A stretch of 9,729 bases of DNA from Syntrophomonadaceae bacterium (GTDB lineage Bacteria > Bacillota > Syntrophomonadia > Syntrophomonadales > Syntrophomonadaceae), in the NCBI GenBank assembly GCA_030526885.1, contig JAUNBV010000073.1:1-9729 (forward strand), written 5' to 3'. Under the pieces are notes generated by a model. That model had not been told where the DNA came from. It was given only the letters and a program-made list of their open reading frames with translations, and did not search any database. Each line of letters starts with the position of its first letter. Position 1 is the stretch's first letter. Of the stretch, positions 1-7,606 are shown in pieces. Position numbers and translations under genes: made by a program.

Positions 1-2315
1 CCGCCCAACCGGAAACTGACAAGCAACCGCGCCCCGTGAGAGAGGCTCCGGCTACGGAACCGCCTGCGACCCCAACCCATACCGAGCGCCCCGCGCGTCC
101 GGCGGAGCAACGCCCCCCGCACACGGGAGCCCATCCCGGACGGCCTGCCGCCCAGGGAGGCCCGCGGCGTCCGGAGGGCAGAAGCGTCGATGATGGCCGC
201 GCCCCGCGTGGGCCACGCCCCGCCGCCGGAGCTGGCGAACCGCGTCCCCAGGGGCCTCGCCGTCCCGAGGGCGCTCAGTCGCAACCGCCGCGCGGCGCCC
301 AACCCCCCCGGCAGCAACAACCCGGTCAGCAGCGTCCGGTTCCAGCAGAACCAAGGCCGGCTCCTGTGCCCGGCGGTCGTGCTGCGCCCGGCGCACGTCC
401 CTCTGCCGGTGGCGAAACGCGCGGCGACGGACGCCGTGCTCCCGGCGGTGCGAAGCCCAAAGGCCCTGGCTTACAAAAGAAACAGAACGAGTATATTAAA
501 CAGGATTTCACCCGCCCCCAGCGCAAGGGCAAGCATAAAAAGAAAAAGGAAGAACAGACCGGGACCACTCCGGAGATGATTACGGTAGGAGATTTCATCA
601 TAGTACGCGACCTGGCCGACAAACTGAACAAAAGCTCCGGCGAAATCATGAAAAAGCTCATGGAGTTGGGCACCATGGTGACCATTAATCAGGAAGTCGA
701 TTATGACACGGTGGAAATACTGTGCAGCCTGATGGAAGTTAAAGTGGAGCATGAGCTCAGCGACGAGCAGAAGCTGTTTGAAGAAATCGTTGACGATGTA
801 GCCAGCCTGAAGCCGCGTTTCCCTATCGTTACGGTTATGGGTCATGTCGACCACGGCAAGACTTCCCTGCTGGACCGCATTCGCCGCACCAATGTGGTGT
901 CCGGCGAGGCCGGCGGCATTACCCAGCACATCGGGGCGTACCAGGTCAATGTTGGCGGCGGCCGTATTACCTTTATCGATACCCCGGGCCATGAAGCTTT
1001 TACCGCCATGCGCGCCCGCGGCGCCAACCTGACCGATATTGTTGTCCTGGTGGTGGCGGCCGATGATGGCGTCATGCCGCAGACGGTTGAAGCCATAAAC
1101 CATATAAAGGCCGCCAATGTGCCATTCCTGGTGGCGCTCAATAAAATGGATAAACCCGACGTCAATCCCGATAAGATCAGGCAGCAATTGACCGAATACG
1201 GTATTGTGGACGAAGAGTGGGGCGGCGATACCATGTTTGTGGCGGTGTCGGCCAAACAGGGTACCGGTATCGAAGAACTGTTGGAACGCGTACTGCTGCT
1301 GGCGGAGATGAACGAGCTTAAGGCCAATCCTGACCGTCCCGCCGAGGGCGTAGTCATCGAAGGCAAGCTGGATAAGGGCCGCGGCCCGGTGGCCACGGTG
1401 CTGGTGCAAAAGGGTACGCTGAATGTCGGCGACAGCGTGATTTGTGGCTGCAACTGGGCACGGGTGCGCGCTATGACCGATTATCTGGGTCAGAAAGTGG
1501 AGGCTGCGCCTCCGTCCATGCCGGTGGAGATCACCGGCTGGAGCGACGTGCCGGAGGCGGGGGAAAAGGTCCACGCCTGCGATGAAAAAGTGGCCAAGGA
1601 ACTGGTTAGCCTGCGCCTGAACGAACGGAAACTCGAGGAGCAGAAAAAGAACAGCCGCGTATCGCTGGATGAATTCTTCCAGCAGATGAAGGATGCCGAG
1701 GTAAAGGAGCTCAATCTGATTATAAAGGGCGACGTACAGGGCTCGGTGGAAGCGCTGGCTCAATCCTTATTGCGGCTCAGTACCGCCGCGGTGAAGGTAA
1801 GCATCATCCATTCGGCGGTGGGAGCCATCACCGAGACCGACGTCATGCTGGCTTCGGCCTCGAACGCCATCATCATTGGTTTTAATGTGCGCCCGGATGT
1901 GAAAGCGCGTAAATATGCGGAGGACGAGGCCATCGATGTGCGCCTGTATCGCGTCATATACGAAGCTATCGACGACGTTAAAAAAGCCATGACCGGACTG
2001 CTGGATCCCGTTTATAAAGAGAAATATATCGGCCGCGCCGAGGTGCGCATGACCTTTAAGGTACCTAATATAGGCACTATCGGCGGCAGCTACGTCATTG
2101 AAGGCAAGATGCAGCGCAATGCCGAGATCCGCGTGCTGCGCGACGGGGTTATAATCTACGAGGGCAAATTATCGTCCCTGAAACGGTTTAAGGATGATGC
2201 CGCCGAGGTTATGGAAAACTTTGAATGCGGTATTGGCATCAAGGATTTCAATGATATAAAGGAAGGCGACCTGATAGAAGCGTATACCCTGGAGGAAATA
2301 CCGCGCGAGCTATAA
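1..2315 (+). CDS. infB: Translation initiation factor IF-2, 5'-truncated by window edge
   Basis: IF-2 is the GTPase that brings initiator tRNA to the 30S subunit and promotes 50S joining. The frame is open to the window's left edge (first full codon at 3), so the start lies upstream and the GTG at 36 is only internal. Counting residues from 36: about 1-165 is low-complexity Pro/Arg/Gly/Gln, ending in a Lys-rich stretch. An IF2-N domain follows at about 181-240. The G domain shows GHVDHGKT at 269-276 (G1), DTPGHE from 315 (G3), NKMD at 369-372 (G4) and SAK at 405-407 (G5). Then come the beta-barrel domain II, domain III (containing the segment KGDVQGSVEAL) and the C-terminal tRNA-binding barrel ending near SLKRFKDD and IKEGDLIEAY. 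All key GTPase motifs are intact. rbfA follows 21 bases downstream, as is common in this cluster. The biased N-terminus produces long shadow frames on the other strand. Confidence 0.98.
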   Translation, partial: AQPETDKQPRPVREAPATEPPATPTHTERPARPAEQRPPHTGAHPGRPAAQGGPRRPEGRSVDDGRAPRGPRPAAGAGEPRPQGPRRPEGAQSQPPRGAQPPRQQQPGQQRPVPAEPRPAPVPGGRAAPGARPSAGGETRGDGRRAPGGAKPKGPGLQKKQNEYIKQDFTRPQRKGKHKKKKEEQTGTTPEMITVGDFIIVRDLADKLNKSSGEIMKKLMELGTMVTINQEVDYDTVEILCSLMEVKVEHELSDEQKLFEEIVDDVASLKPRFPIVTVMGHVDHGKTSLLDRIRRTNVVSGEAGGITQHIGAYQVNVGGGRITFIDTPGHEAFTAMRARGANLTDIVVLVVAADDGVMPQTVEAINHIKAANVPFLVALNKMDKPDVNPDKIRQQLTEYGIVDEEWGGDTMFVAVSAKQGTGIEELLERVLLLAEMNELKANPDRPAEGVVIEGKLDKGRGPVATVLVQKGTLNVGDSVICGCNWARVRAMTDYLGQKVEAAPPSMPVEITGWSDVPEAGEKVHACDEKVAKELVSLRLNERKLEEQKKNSRVSLDEFFQQMKDAEVKELNLIIKGDVQGSVEALAQSLLRLSTAAVKVSIIHSAVGAITETDVMLASASNAIIIGFNVRPDVKARKYAEDEAIDVRLYRVIYEAIDDVKKAMTGLLDPVYKEKYIGRAEVRMTFKVPNIGTIGGSYVIEGKMQRNAEIRVLRDGVIIYEGKLSSLKRFKDDAAEVMENFECGIGIKDFNDIKEGDLIEAYTLEEIPREL

Positions 2316-2336
2316 AATTATAATAAGGAGCGCCTT

Positions 2337-2717
2337 ATGAGCAAAATCAGGCAGGAACGAATGTCAATCCAGATACAGCGGATATTGTCCGGCATTATTC
2401 AGCAGGGGCTTAAGGATCCGCGTATCGACGGGAGCCAGATTAGTATAACCCGTATCGATCTGAGCCGCGATTACAGCCATGCCAGAGTGAATTTGAGCAT
2501 TTTGGGCGACGCTGAGTGGCAGGGGCAGCAATTCAAAGCCCTGCAGGCAGCGGCGGGTCATATCCGCTCCGCACTGGCGGCGGAGCTGGAATTACGGCAT
2601 GCGCCGGAACTGGAATTCCGGCTGGATAAATCGATTGAGCACGGCATTTATATCAGCAGCCTTTTAGACCGGATAAAACAGCAGGAAGGAAGCAATACAG
2701 AGGGTGAAACGCCATGA
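2337..2717 (+). CDS. rbfA: 30S ribosome-binding factor RbfA
   Basis: This 126-residue protein has the usual length and look of RbfA, a KH-like cytoplasmic factor that binds the 30S subunit during late maturation of 16S rRNA. It starts MSKIRQERMSIQIQRILSGI and contains the characteristic segment LKDPRI followed by ITRIDLSRDYSHARVNLSI. The C-terminus carries the typical LRHAPELEFRLDKSIEHG stretch. The start ATG is preceded by AAGGAG at 2325-2330 with 6 bases of spacing. The gene sits directly after infB, the conserved order in most bacteria. Its stop overlaps the start of the next gene (ATGA at 2714-2717), so the two are probably translationally coupled. Confidence 0.97.
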   Translation: MSKIRQERMSIQIQRILSGIIQQGLKDPRIDGSQISITRIDLSRDYSHARVNLSILGDAEWQGQQFKALQAAAGHIRSALAAELELRHAPELEFRLDKSIEHGIYISSLLDRIKQQEGSNTEGETP

Positions 2718-3685
2718 AACAACCGGACGCCATAGCATCGTTTATCAAGGATGAAAATGGGTTTATTATCGTGGGGCATATCAATCCCGACGGGGATTGC
2801 ATCGGCTCCGTCCTGGGACTGGGACGCGGCCTGATGCGGTTGGGCAAGGATGTGCGAATGGTGTTGACCGACGCGGTACCGGAAGTGTACCGCTATCTGG
2901 CCGGCAGTGAGGACATCGAATCCGCTGCGGGCTTTTGCTGTGCCTATACCAATGTGATATATCTTGACTGTGCTGAACAGCAACGCTGTGGGGATGAGCT
3001 GGCGGCGCAGCTTCGGCAGCAGGCCTGCCATACGGTATGTATTGATCACCACATCAGCAACTTAGGTTTTGCCGAATTCAATTGGGTTGACCCCCAGGCG
3101 ACGGCGACAGCGGAACTGGTATATGAGTTGCTAAAAAAACTGGATGCAACATTTGCGCCGGATATTACCGACCCCCTGTGTGTAGGCATTCTTCAGGATA
3201 CCGGATTCTTTCATCACAGCAACGCCGGGGCCGATACCCTGCGGCTGGCGGCCGAGCTTATGGATAACGGGGCCAATCTGCATGAAACCTATTTGCGTCT
3301 GTATGAATCGATGAGTGTGGCGGAGATGATGCTGCACAGCCGCGCTATAGGCAGTCTGAAGTTAAGCCCCGACCAGCGCGTGGCCTGGATGCAGATCACT
3401 GCCGCCGACCTTAAAGAATTGGACGCCGAGAAAATATTCCCGGAAGATCTGGTCAGCAAGGGCCTCGCGGTGCGCAGCGTAGAGGTGGGGCTGTTATTCC
3501 GTGAGGTGGCGGCCGACAAAATCAAGGTCAGCCTGCGCGCCAAGCATGATACGGATGTCGCCATGGTGGCAGAATCTTTTGGCGGCGGCGGCCATCGCAA
3601 GGCGGCTGGTGTAACCATGCAGGGCAGTCTGGATGCCTGTATCGAGCAGGTTTTAGCTAAGCTGCGGGAAGTGATGGAGGCTTGA
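2714..3685 (+). CDS. nrnA: DHH/DHHA1 phosphoesterase, NrnA-type oligoribonuclease/pAp phosphatase
   Basis: This 323-residue protein belongs to the DHH subfamily 1. Members near rbfA/truB degrade short oligoribonucleotides (nanoRNA, pGpG) and dephosphorylate pAp to AMP in the cytoplasm. Metal-binding motifs are all visible: GHINPDGD at 21-28 (motif I), D85 in LDCAEQ (motif II), DHH at 111-113 (motif III) and D162 in ILQDTGFF (motif IV). The C-terminal DHHA1 substrate-binding domain ends with GGGGHRKAAG at about 290-299. The start overlaps the rbfA stop by 4 bases, and the stop TGA overlaps the TTG start of truB. Length and motif set match NrnA; substrate preference between nanoRNA, pAp and cyclic dinucleotide products cannot be read from sequence. 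Confidence 0.92.
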   Translation: MKQPDAIASFIKDENGFIIVGHINPDGDCIGSVLGLGRGLMRLGKDVRMVLTDAVPEVYRYLAGSEDIESAAGFCCAYTNVIYLDCAEQQRCGDELAAQLRQQACHTVCIDHHISNLGFAEFNWVDPQATATAELVYELLKKLDATFAPDITDPLCVGILQDTGFFHHSNAGADTLRLAAELMDNGANLHETYLRLYESMSVAEMMLHSRAIGSLKLSPDQRVAWMQITAADLKELDAEKIFPEDLVSKGLAVRSVEVGLLFREVAADKIKVSLRAKHDTDVAMVAESFGGGGHRKAAGVTMQGSLDACIEQVLAKLREVMEA

Positions 3686-4587
3686 ACGGCTTTGTTTCCA
3701 TATGCAAAGACCAGGGCATGAGCAGCTTTGACGTTATCAGGCAGTTGCGGCGGATGTTTCCCAGCGTAAGGATGGGACACGCCGGCACCCTGGACCCCAT
3801 GGCCACAGGAGTGTTGCCGATAGCCATGGGCAAAGCGACCCGCCTGCTGGAGTATGTGAGCACCGAACCCAAGGTGTACCAGGCGGACATGCTGTTGGGC
3901 CTTACCTCGGATACGCAAGATATATGGGGTGAGCTCAATGACAGCGGCCATTATGAGTATGAAACGGGACGAATAGGAGACTGTTTGGCGGCATGGCGCG
4001 GGGAGCAAAAACAACTCTCTCCGATGTATTCCGCCCGGCATTATAAAGGGCAGAGGCTGTATAAGCTTGCCCGGCAAGGCATCGAGGTGGAACGCGAGGC
4101 GCGCCCGGTGACGATTTATCGCCTGGAGCTAAAGGAGAGCGCCCGTGATGCACAGGGGCGTCCTTGGCTCACGCTGGAAATAAGCTGCAGCGGCGGCACC
4201 TATGTGCGCACCCTGTGTCACGATATCGGTCAGGATTTGGGGACTGGCGCGGTGATGTCATCGCTGTGCCGCCTGCAAAGCGGGGTCTTCACGTTAGAGC
4301 ACAGTTATCGGCTGGAGCAAATCAAGGCTTTGGTCAATGAACCCGCAAAGTGGCTGTTGCCGTTGGACGCCCCCCTTAAGGACATGCCCGCGCTGGAGAT
4401 GACGAGGCAGGAGCAGGAGGACGACCTGTCCATGGGCCGTTTCCTATACGACCTTGAAATAAATGACAGCCATGAAATCGGAACTCACTACCGCCTGCGC
4501 TGGCAGGATAACCTGATCGCCATTGGCAAAACCGCTCAAACCGAAACGGGGGCCGTAATCGTAAGGCCGGTCAAGGTATTGGCATAG
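3682..4587 (+). CDS. truB: tRNA pseudouridine(55) synthase TruB
   Basis: TruB isomerises U55 in the T-loop of tRNAs to pseudouridine. The 301-residue product has the catalytic motif GHAGTLDPMATGVLP, with the nucleophile Asp at residue 38, and the family segment GTYVRTLCHDIGQDLGTGA in the second half. A C-terminal extension of the PUA-like type is plausible. I choose the TTG at 3682 because it gives MNGFVSICKDQGMSSFDVI, which lines up with the usual TruB N-terminus; the next ATG (3718) would remove conserved residues. This start lies only 1 base after GGAGG (3676-3680) and overlaps the nrnA stop as TTGA, so initiation probably depends on ribosomes finishing nrnA. An in-frame stop at 3658 limits any upstream alternative. 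Confidence 0.96.
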   Translation: MNGFVSICKDQGMSSFDVIRQLRRMFPSVRMGHAGTLDPMATGVLPIAMGKATRLLEYVSTEPKVYQADMLLGLTSDTQDIWGELNDSGHYEYETGRIGDCLAAWRGEQKQLSPMYSARHYKGQRLYKLARQGIEVEREARPVTIYRLELKESARDAQGRPWLTLEISCSGGTYVRTLCHDIGQDLGTGAVMSSLCRLQSGVFTLEHSYRLEQIKALVNEPAKWLLPLDAPLKDMPALEMTRQEQEDDLSMGRFLYDLEINDSHEIGTHYRLRWQDNLIAIGKTAQTETGAVIVRPVKVLA

Positions 4588-4682
4588 GCAGTCGACAGTT
4601 ATCAGGGGCGCAGGCTTAAAACCGGCATTTTTGGGGCACAGCATCCCGGCCGTGCTCACGCAACTAAAAAGAGGTTACTCTA

Positions 4683-5642
4683 ATGCAGATTATTCAAGGG
4701 CTGGACATTCCGGCCGAGTTTAGGGAGCGCCGCGCAGTCCTGGCGCTGGGGAATTTTGATGGTATTCATCGAGGACATCAGGCGTTGATAAAGGCGGCGT
4801 CCGCGGCTGCGGCTGCGGGCAAGGGTTATGCGGCCGCGCTGGTATTTGACCCTCATCCCATGCGCATATTGTTTCCCGAGCGCGCCCCCCGGCTTATTAT
4901 CGCTCAGGACTATCAGAGCCGTCTGTTCAGGGCTTATGGATTGGACGCGGTGTATTACTATCCGTTTTCCCCGGAGTTGGCGCGTTGTTCGCCGGAAAGC
5001 TTTGTGCGGCAAATGCTGGTCGAAAGCCTGAATGTGAGCGAAGTCATTGTGGGCTTTAATTACACCTTTGGTCATAAAGGCAGCGGCAATCCTGACACCT
5101 TAAAAGAGTTGGGCGGATATTACGGTTTTGCGGTGCAAGTCATAGATCCGGTATTGTGCGGTAGTGAGGTGATTTCCAGCAGCCTCATCCGGCAGCGGCT
5201 CAATGCGGGCGATGTGCGCAAGGCGCGGGAGCTTTTGGGATATTACCCGGTGCTGCAGGGCGTGGTGATCGAGGGCGAGAAGCGGGGCCGCACTATTGGT
5301 GTACCCACCGCCAATCTGGGCGTTGATTCGACCTATAACATTCCGGCCAAAGGAGTGTACGCGGCGTTTGCGACGGTAGAGGGGGAAGCGGAAACCTTCC
5401 GCGCGGTAGTCAATATCGGCAGCAAGCCGACTTTTCACGAGCGATACCCGCTTTCGGCGGAGGCGCATATTTTTGATTTTGCCGGGGATATCTACGACAG
5501 GGCCATGACGTTATATCTGGTGGAACGCCTGCGGGATGAACAAAGGTTTGACGGAATCGAAGCCCTAGTACGGCAGATCAGGGCGGACGGGGAAAATGCC
5601 CGCGCATGTCTGGCGGCGGCTCCGCTGCCGGAATACCGGTAA
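4683..5642 (+). CDS. ribF: Bifunctional riboflavin kinase / FAD synthetase
   Basis: RibF phosphorylates riboflavin to FMN and adenylates FMN to FAD. In this 319-residue protein the N-terminal adenylyltransferase domain shows GNFDGIHRGH at 23-32, VFDPHP at 54-59 and SSSLIR at 165-170. The C-terminal riboflavin kinase domain (about 185-305) shows GVPTAN at 206-211 and the catalytic-Glu region EAHIFDF from 260. The length is normal for the bifunctional enzyme. An RBS-like AAGAGG just upstream (GAGG at 4671-4674) is 8 bases before the ATG. A 95-base gap separates it from truB; I see no terminator or FMN-riboswitch-like structure there, so it is probably transcribed with the upstream genes. rpsO, a common next gene in this cluster, is not found downstream. 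Confidence 0.97.
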   Translation: MQIIQGLDIPAEFRERRAVLALGNFDGIHRGHQALIKAASAAAAAGKGYAAALVFDPHPMRILFPERAPRLIIAQDYQSRLFRAYGLDAVYYYPFSPELARCSPESFVRQMLVESLNVSEVIVGFNYTFGHKGSGNPDTLKELGGYYGFAVQVIDPVLCGSEVISSSLIRQRLNAGDVRKARELLGYYPVLQGVVIEGEKRGRTIGVPTANLGVDSTYNIPAKGVYAAFATVEGEAETFRAVVNIGSKPTFHERYPLSAEAHIFDFAGDIYDRAMTLYLVERLRDEQRFDGIEALVRQIRADGENARACLAAAPLPEYR

Positions 5643-5661
5643 CGAAAGGGGAGGGATGACC

Positions 5662-6561
5662 ATGCGGGTCAATATATCGGATAAGTTGTCCCTGATGCTG
5701 ACCGAGCAAGGCTTTACTTACAGCAATTGGCTGCATATTCAAGATGATGTGGCGGCGGTGGTGGAGACCGGCTTGAACGAGTACGGCTTGCAGGGCGTGA
5801 AGCCGGAGCGCATCGATTTGGTCATCAACAGCCATCACCATCTTGACCATACCAGGGGCAACCGGCTGTTTTCGCGCGCCAAGGTCATGATCCACGAAAA
5901 GGAAACCGTTATATTAAAGAATGAAGAGCAGTACCTCTATCATAATTCCGCCGATCAGTGGGATGCGCTGATGCCGGGAGCAGATTTTGAAGAGGCGGCG
6001 CTTTTTTTAGGCGTCAACGACGAGGACCAGCCCTTTCGCAGCTCGCGGGAGGTAATTCCCCTGCGCGACGGGCAAATAATTGACTTCGGCACGGTCAGGG
6101 CGGAGGTATTGCATACCCCGGGCCATTCGATCGGACACTGCTGTTTCTGGTTTCCCAACGAAGAATTCCTTTTTAGCTCCGACATATGCCTCACCGCCGC
6201 CGGGCCGTGGTATGGCGAGCACTGCGCCGACCCTGCGGACATGATGGATTCCATCGACCGCATCATCGCCCTTAAACCGCCCCGTATGGTGTCCAGCCAT
6301 ATGCGCGAGCCTATCACCGATCCCTTGCCGCGCCTCAAGGAATTTAAATCGCGCATTGGAAAGCGGGAGGAGCGTATTTATGATTATCTGCGGCGGGAAC
6401 CCAGCGATCTGCACCGCCTGGCGGCGGCCAAGCTGGTGTATCACGTCCATCCCACCGAGTTTGTAGTTTTCTGGGAGAAACTGATGCTGCTCAAACACAT
6501 TGAGCGCCTGCAGGAGCAAGGCCGGGTGAAGCGCGAAGGGGACGTGTATTACGGAGTGTGA
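5662..6561 (+). CDS. Metallo-beta-lactamase-fold hydrolase with C-terminal winged-helix-like region
   Basis: This 299-residue cytoplasmic protein (no signal peptide seen) has the full metal-site set of the metallo-beta-lactamase fold: HHHLDH at 58-63 (HxHxDH), H155 in HTPGHSIGH, D174 in FSSDICL and H213 in SSHM. The last 80 or so residues resemble the winged-helix tail found on some family members (BLACT_WH type), with the ending LQEQGRVKREGDVYYG. Substrate is unknown; glyoxalase II-like thioester or RNase/phosphodiester hydrolysis are family possibilities. ATGs lie at 5656 and 5662; I prefer 5662 because AGGGGAGG at 5647-5654 is 7 bases upstream, while it almost touches the ATG at 5656. A longer frame from 5596 would overlap ribF and is unlikely. 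It follows ribF by 19 bases and is probably the last gene of the operon. Confidence 0.88.
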   Translation: MRVNISDKLSLMLTEQGFTYSNWLHIQDDVAAVVETGLNEYGLQGVKPERIDLVINSHHHLDHTRGNRLFSRAKVMIHEKETVILKNEEQYLYHNSADQWDALMPGADFEEAALFLGVNDEDQPFRSSREVIPLRDGQIIDFGTVRAEVLHTPGHSIGHCCFWFPNEEFLFSSDICLTAAGPWYGEHCADPADMMDSIDRIIALKPPRMVSSHMREPITDPLPRLKEFKSRIGKREERIYDYLRREPSDLHRLAAAKLVYHVHPTEFVVFWEKLMLLKHIERLQEQGRVKREGDVYYGV

Positions 6562-6592
6562 GCAGGGTGAGGCAAAACACCCGGCCGTAATA
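6547..6592. other. Two-tier inverted repeat at the 3' end of the hydrolase gene
   Basis: TATTACGG (6547-6554) pairs perfectly with CCGTAATA (6585-6592). Nested inside, GGGTG (6565-6569) pairs with CACCC (6578-6582). It lies between two convergent genes, where a bidirectional terminator would be expected. There is no T-run on either side, so a rho-independent terminator is not supported; it may act as an mRNA 3' stem or be chance. Confidence 0.3.
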
Positions 6593-6686
6593 ATGTCAGC
6601 CGCCCGCGCCCTTTAGTGGTAGGCCATGCGCTCCATATATCCATTAAACCTTTTGCGTTATTTTTCGCCGCTTATCACGTTTTTCA

Positions 6687-7031
6687 TCACTTCGTCCTGA
6701 TGTCGTCCACAAATAAGGTGAAATTAACTACATTATTGGCCGTTATGTTTACGGAGAGCCCGTCGCACAAAACAATCATGCCGGCCAAAGTGCGCTTTAT
6801 CCTGTCGTTGTTAAAGCTAGATGCCCTATTTATAGTGGCGTTAATATACCTGACGCGGCCTTTAGACAGGGGAGGGCAGTTTACTTTTATGACATCCAGA
6901 TGGGTAGCGTCCATAAAACGGGCGGCATTCGCCAGACGGTTGTACTTCTGAACCTTCGTAAAATCCACCTTCGTCCCGTCAAAGGTTTCATTATCCATCA
7001 ACATGGTTAATATGTCCTCCTCCGTGAACAC
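6687..7031 (-). CDS. Hypothetical protein, 114 residues
   Basis: I do not recognise this family. The protein is soluble-looking, with no signal peptide or membrane segment. It opens with an acidic segment (FTEEDILTMLMDNETFDG), has a central basic part and ends in a hydrophobic, beta-like stretch (NNVVNFTLFVDDI). The GTG at 7031 lies 3 bases after the stop of the upstream minus-strand gene, so the two form a bicistronic unit. An internal ATG at 7004 is an alternative start, because GGAGGAGG lies 11 bases before it; the shorter product would have 105 residues. The tight pairing with the upstream gene and the shared strong promoter are the main evidence that it is real. It is convergent with the metallo-hydrolase gene and lies in sequence more AT-rich than the operon to its left. 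Confidence 0.6.
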   Translation of the reverse strand: MFTEEDILTMLMDNETFDGTKVDFTKVQKYNRLANAARFMDATHLDVIKVNCPPLSKGRVRYINATINRASSFNNDRIKRTLAGMIVLCDGLSVNITANNVVNFTLFVDDIRTK

Positions 7032-7034
7032 GCT

Positions 7035-7262
7035 TTAATCGCCAGTTTCTCTGTACAGCTCCTTCTTGCGCGCCAGCTTCGCTTCAAAATCCACTGTGGC
7101 CTTGTCGATTTTTTCCTGCCACTTGTCGCGCACTTCGCTACAGGGACGGTGGCGGGCATACATCTGCGCCACCTTTTCGTTGTTGTGTTCTTCAGCAGCC
7201 GCTTTCCGCGCCGCCTTGTCAATGATCTTACCCGGTTTTTTGTCGTCTTTTCCCAATGCCAT
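7035..7262 (-). CDS. Small charged hypothetical protein, 75 residues
   Basis: This is a highly charged, mostly helical-looking protein rich in Lys, Glu and Ala, with likely coiled-coil content (for example KIDKATVDFEAKLARKKELY) and one Cys (C41). No domain is recognised. The ATG at 7262 is chosen because a very strong AAGAAGGAGGGG lies upstream with spacing of 5-8 bases. A longer frame starting at 7355 would begin inside the promoter at 7337-7366 and is therefore rejected. It is the first gene of a two-gene minus-strand unit with the 114-residue protein. Small basic/acidic proteins of this sort are common in mobile-element accessory cassettes, but that is an inference. Confidence 0.65.
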   Translation of the reverse strand: MALGKDDKKPGKIIDKAARKAAAEEHNNEKVAQMYARHRPCSEVRDKWQEKIDKATVDFEAKLARKKELYRETGD

Positions 7263-7336
7263 ATTAAACCCCTCCTTCTTTTTTGTTGGCTGTACTAAAT
7301 TTGAAGCTCTAACATTAGATACACCGAAAAACGAAA

Positions 7337-7366
7337 AATATAACCGGCGACACAAAAAAATGTCAA
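7337..7366 (-). promoter_or_regulatory. Near-consensus sigma-A promoter for the minus-strand cassette
   Basis: Read on the minus strand, TTGACA (7366-7361) is followed after 18 bases by TATATT (7342-7337); TTATAT with a 17-base spacer is an equivalent reading. The -35 is a perfect match. Transcription would start near 7330, giving an untranslated leader of about 68 bases before the ATG at 7262. This is the strongest promoter match in the window. Confidence 0.75.
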
Positions 7367-7450
7367 CAGCAAAGAGATAAAATTAAATTTAGTTAAAATC
7401 TTGTCGAAACAGTATTGATAGCATGGACTTTGTCGGCCGTCAGCCAAAAC

Positions 7451-7467
7451 GAGTTATCCACAGGTGG
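7451..7467 (+). repeat. 17-bp direct repeat, copy 1, containing a DnaA box
   Basis: GAGTTATCCACAGGTGG occurs here and, identically, at 9697-9713 in the same orientation. The core TTATCCACA (7454-7462) is the perfect 9-bp DnaA box consensus. This copy is intergenic, next to an AT-rich stretch. No second DnaA box was seen nearby, so an origin is not supported. Confidence 0.6.
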
Positions 7468-7494
7468 TTAACCAGAAAGCCAACCGGTTGGCTT
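7465..7494. promoter_or_regulatory. Two adjacent perfect palindromes, possible operator
   Basis: TGGTTAACCA (7465-7474) and AAGCCAACCGGTTGGCTT (7477-7494) are each perfectly self-complementary and lie 2 bases apart, immediately after the DnaA box. Such symmetric sites often bind dimeric regulators. They lie 83-112 bases upstream of the HNH promoter -35 and about 100 bases upstream of the opposite promoter. A binding protein is not identified. Confidence 0.4.
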
Positions 7495-7576
7495 CCTGAG
7501 TTTCCCATAGGCTTTGAATTTGCTGGCAAAGGTGTGCTGGCAGCATACGTAGCAGTTATACTCACAGTACATTTTT

Positions 7577-7606
7577 TTGGACGCCGGTAGCATAGTCGGA
7601 TATAAT
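7577..7606 (+). promoter_or_regulatory. Promoter of the HNH endonuclease gene
   Basis: A perfect -10 TATAAT (7601-7606) follows a weak -35 TTGGAC (7577-7582) with an 18-base spacer. Transcription would begin near 7613, about 33 bases before the favoured ATG at 7646. This rules out a coding start at 7577. Confidence 0.6.

Noticed and set aside
1..480. GC-rich repetitive 5' region considered as a tandem repeat
   Set aside because: It encodes the low-complexity Pro/Arg/Gly/Gln N-terminal region usual for long IF-2 proteins; no regular DNA period was found.
471..1763. 430-residue open frame on the minus strand opposite infB
   Set aside because: It is antisense to strongly conserved IF-2 domains and has no recognisable motifs; long shadow frames are expected in GC-rich coding DNA.
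6547..6592. Rho-independent bidirectional terminator between convergent genes
   Set aside because: The stems are real but no T-run follows on either strand, so it is listed only as an inverted repeat.
6600..6660. Very short minus-strand frames (about 31 residues from an ATG near 6643, and a short tail ending MERMAYH)
   Set aside because: They are too short, one is bounded by stops, and neither resembles a protein I can name.
7451..7467. Replication origin suggested by the DnaA box beside AT-rich DNA
   Set aside because: Only one box is present here; origins carry clusters, and no dnaA/dnaN or plasmid replication gene is seen.
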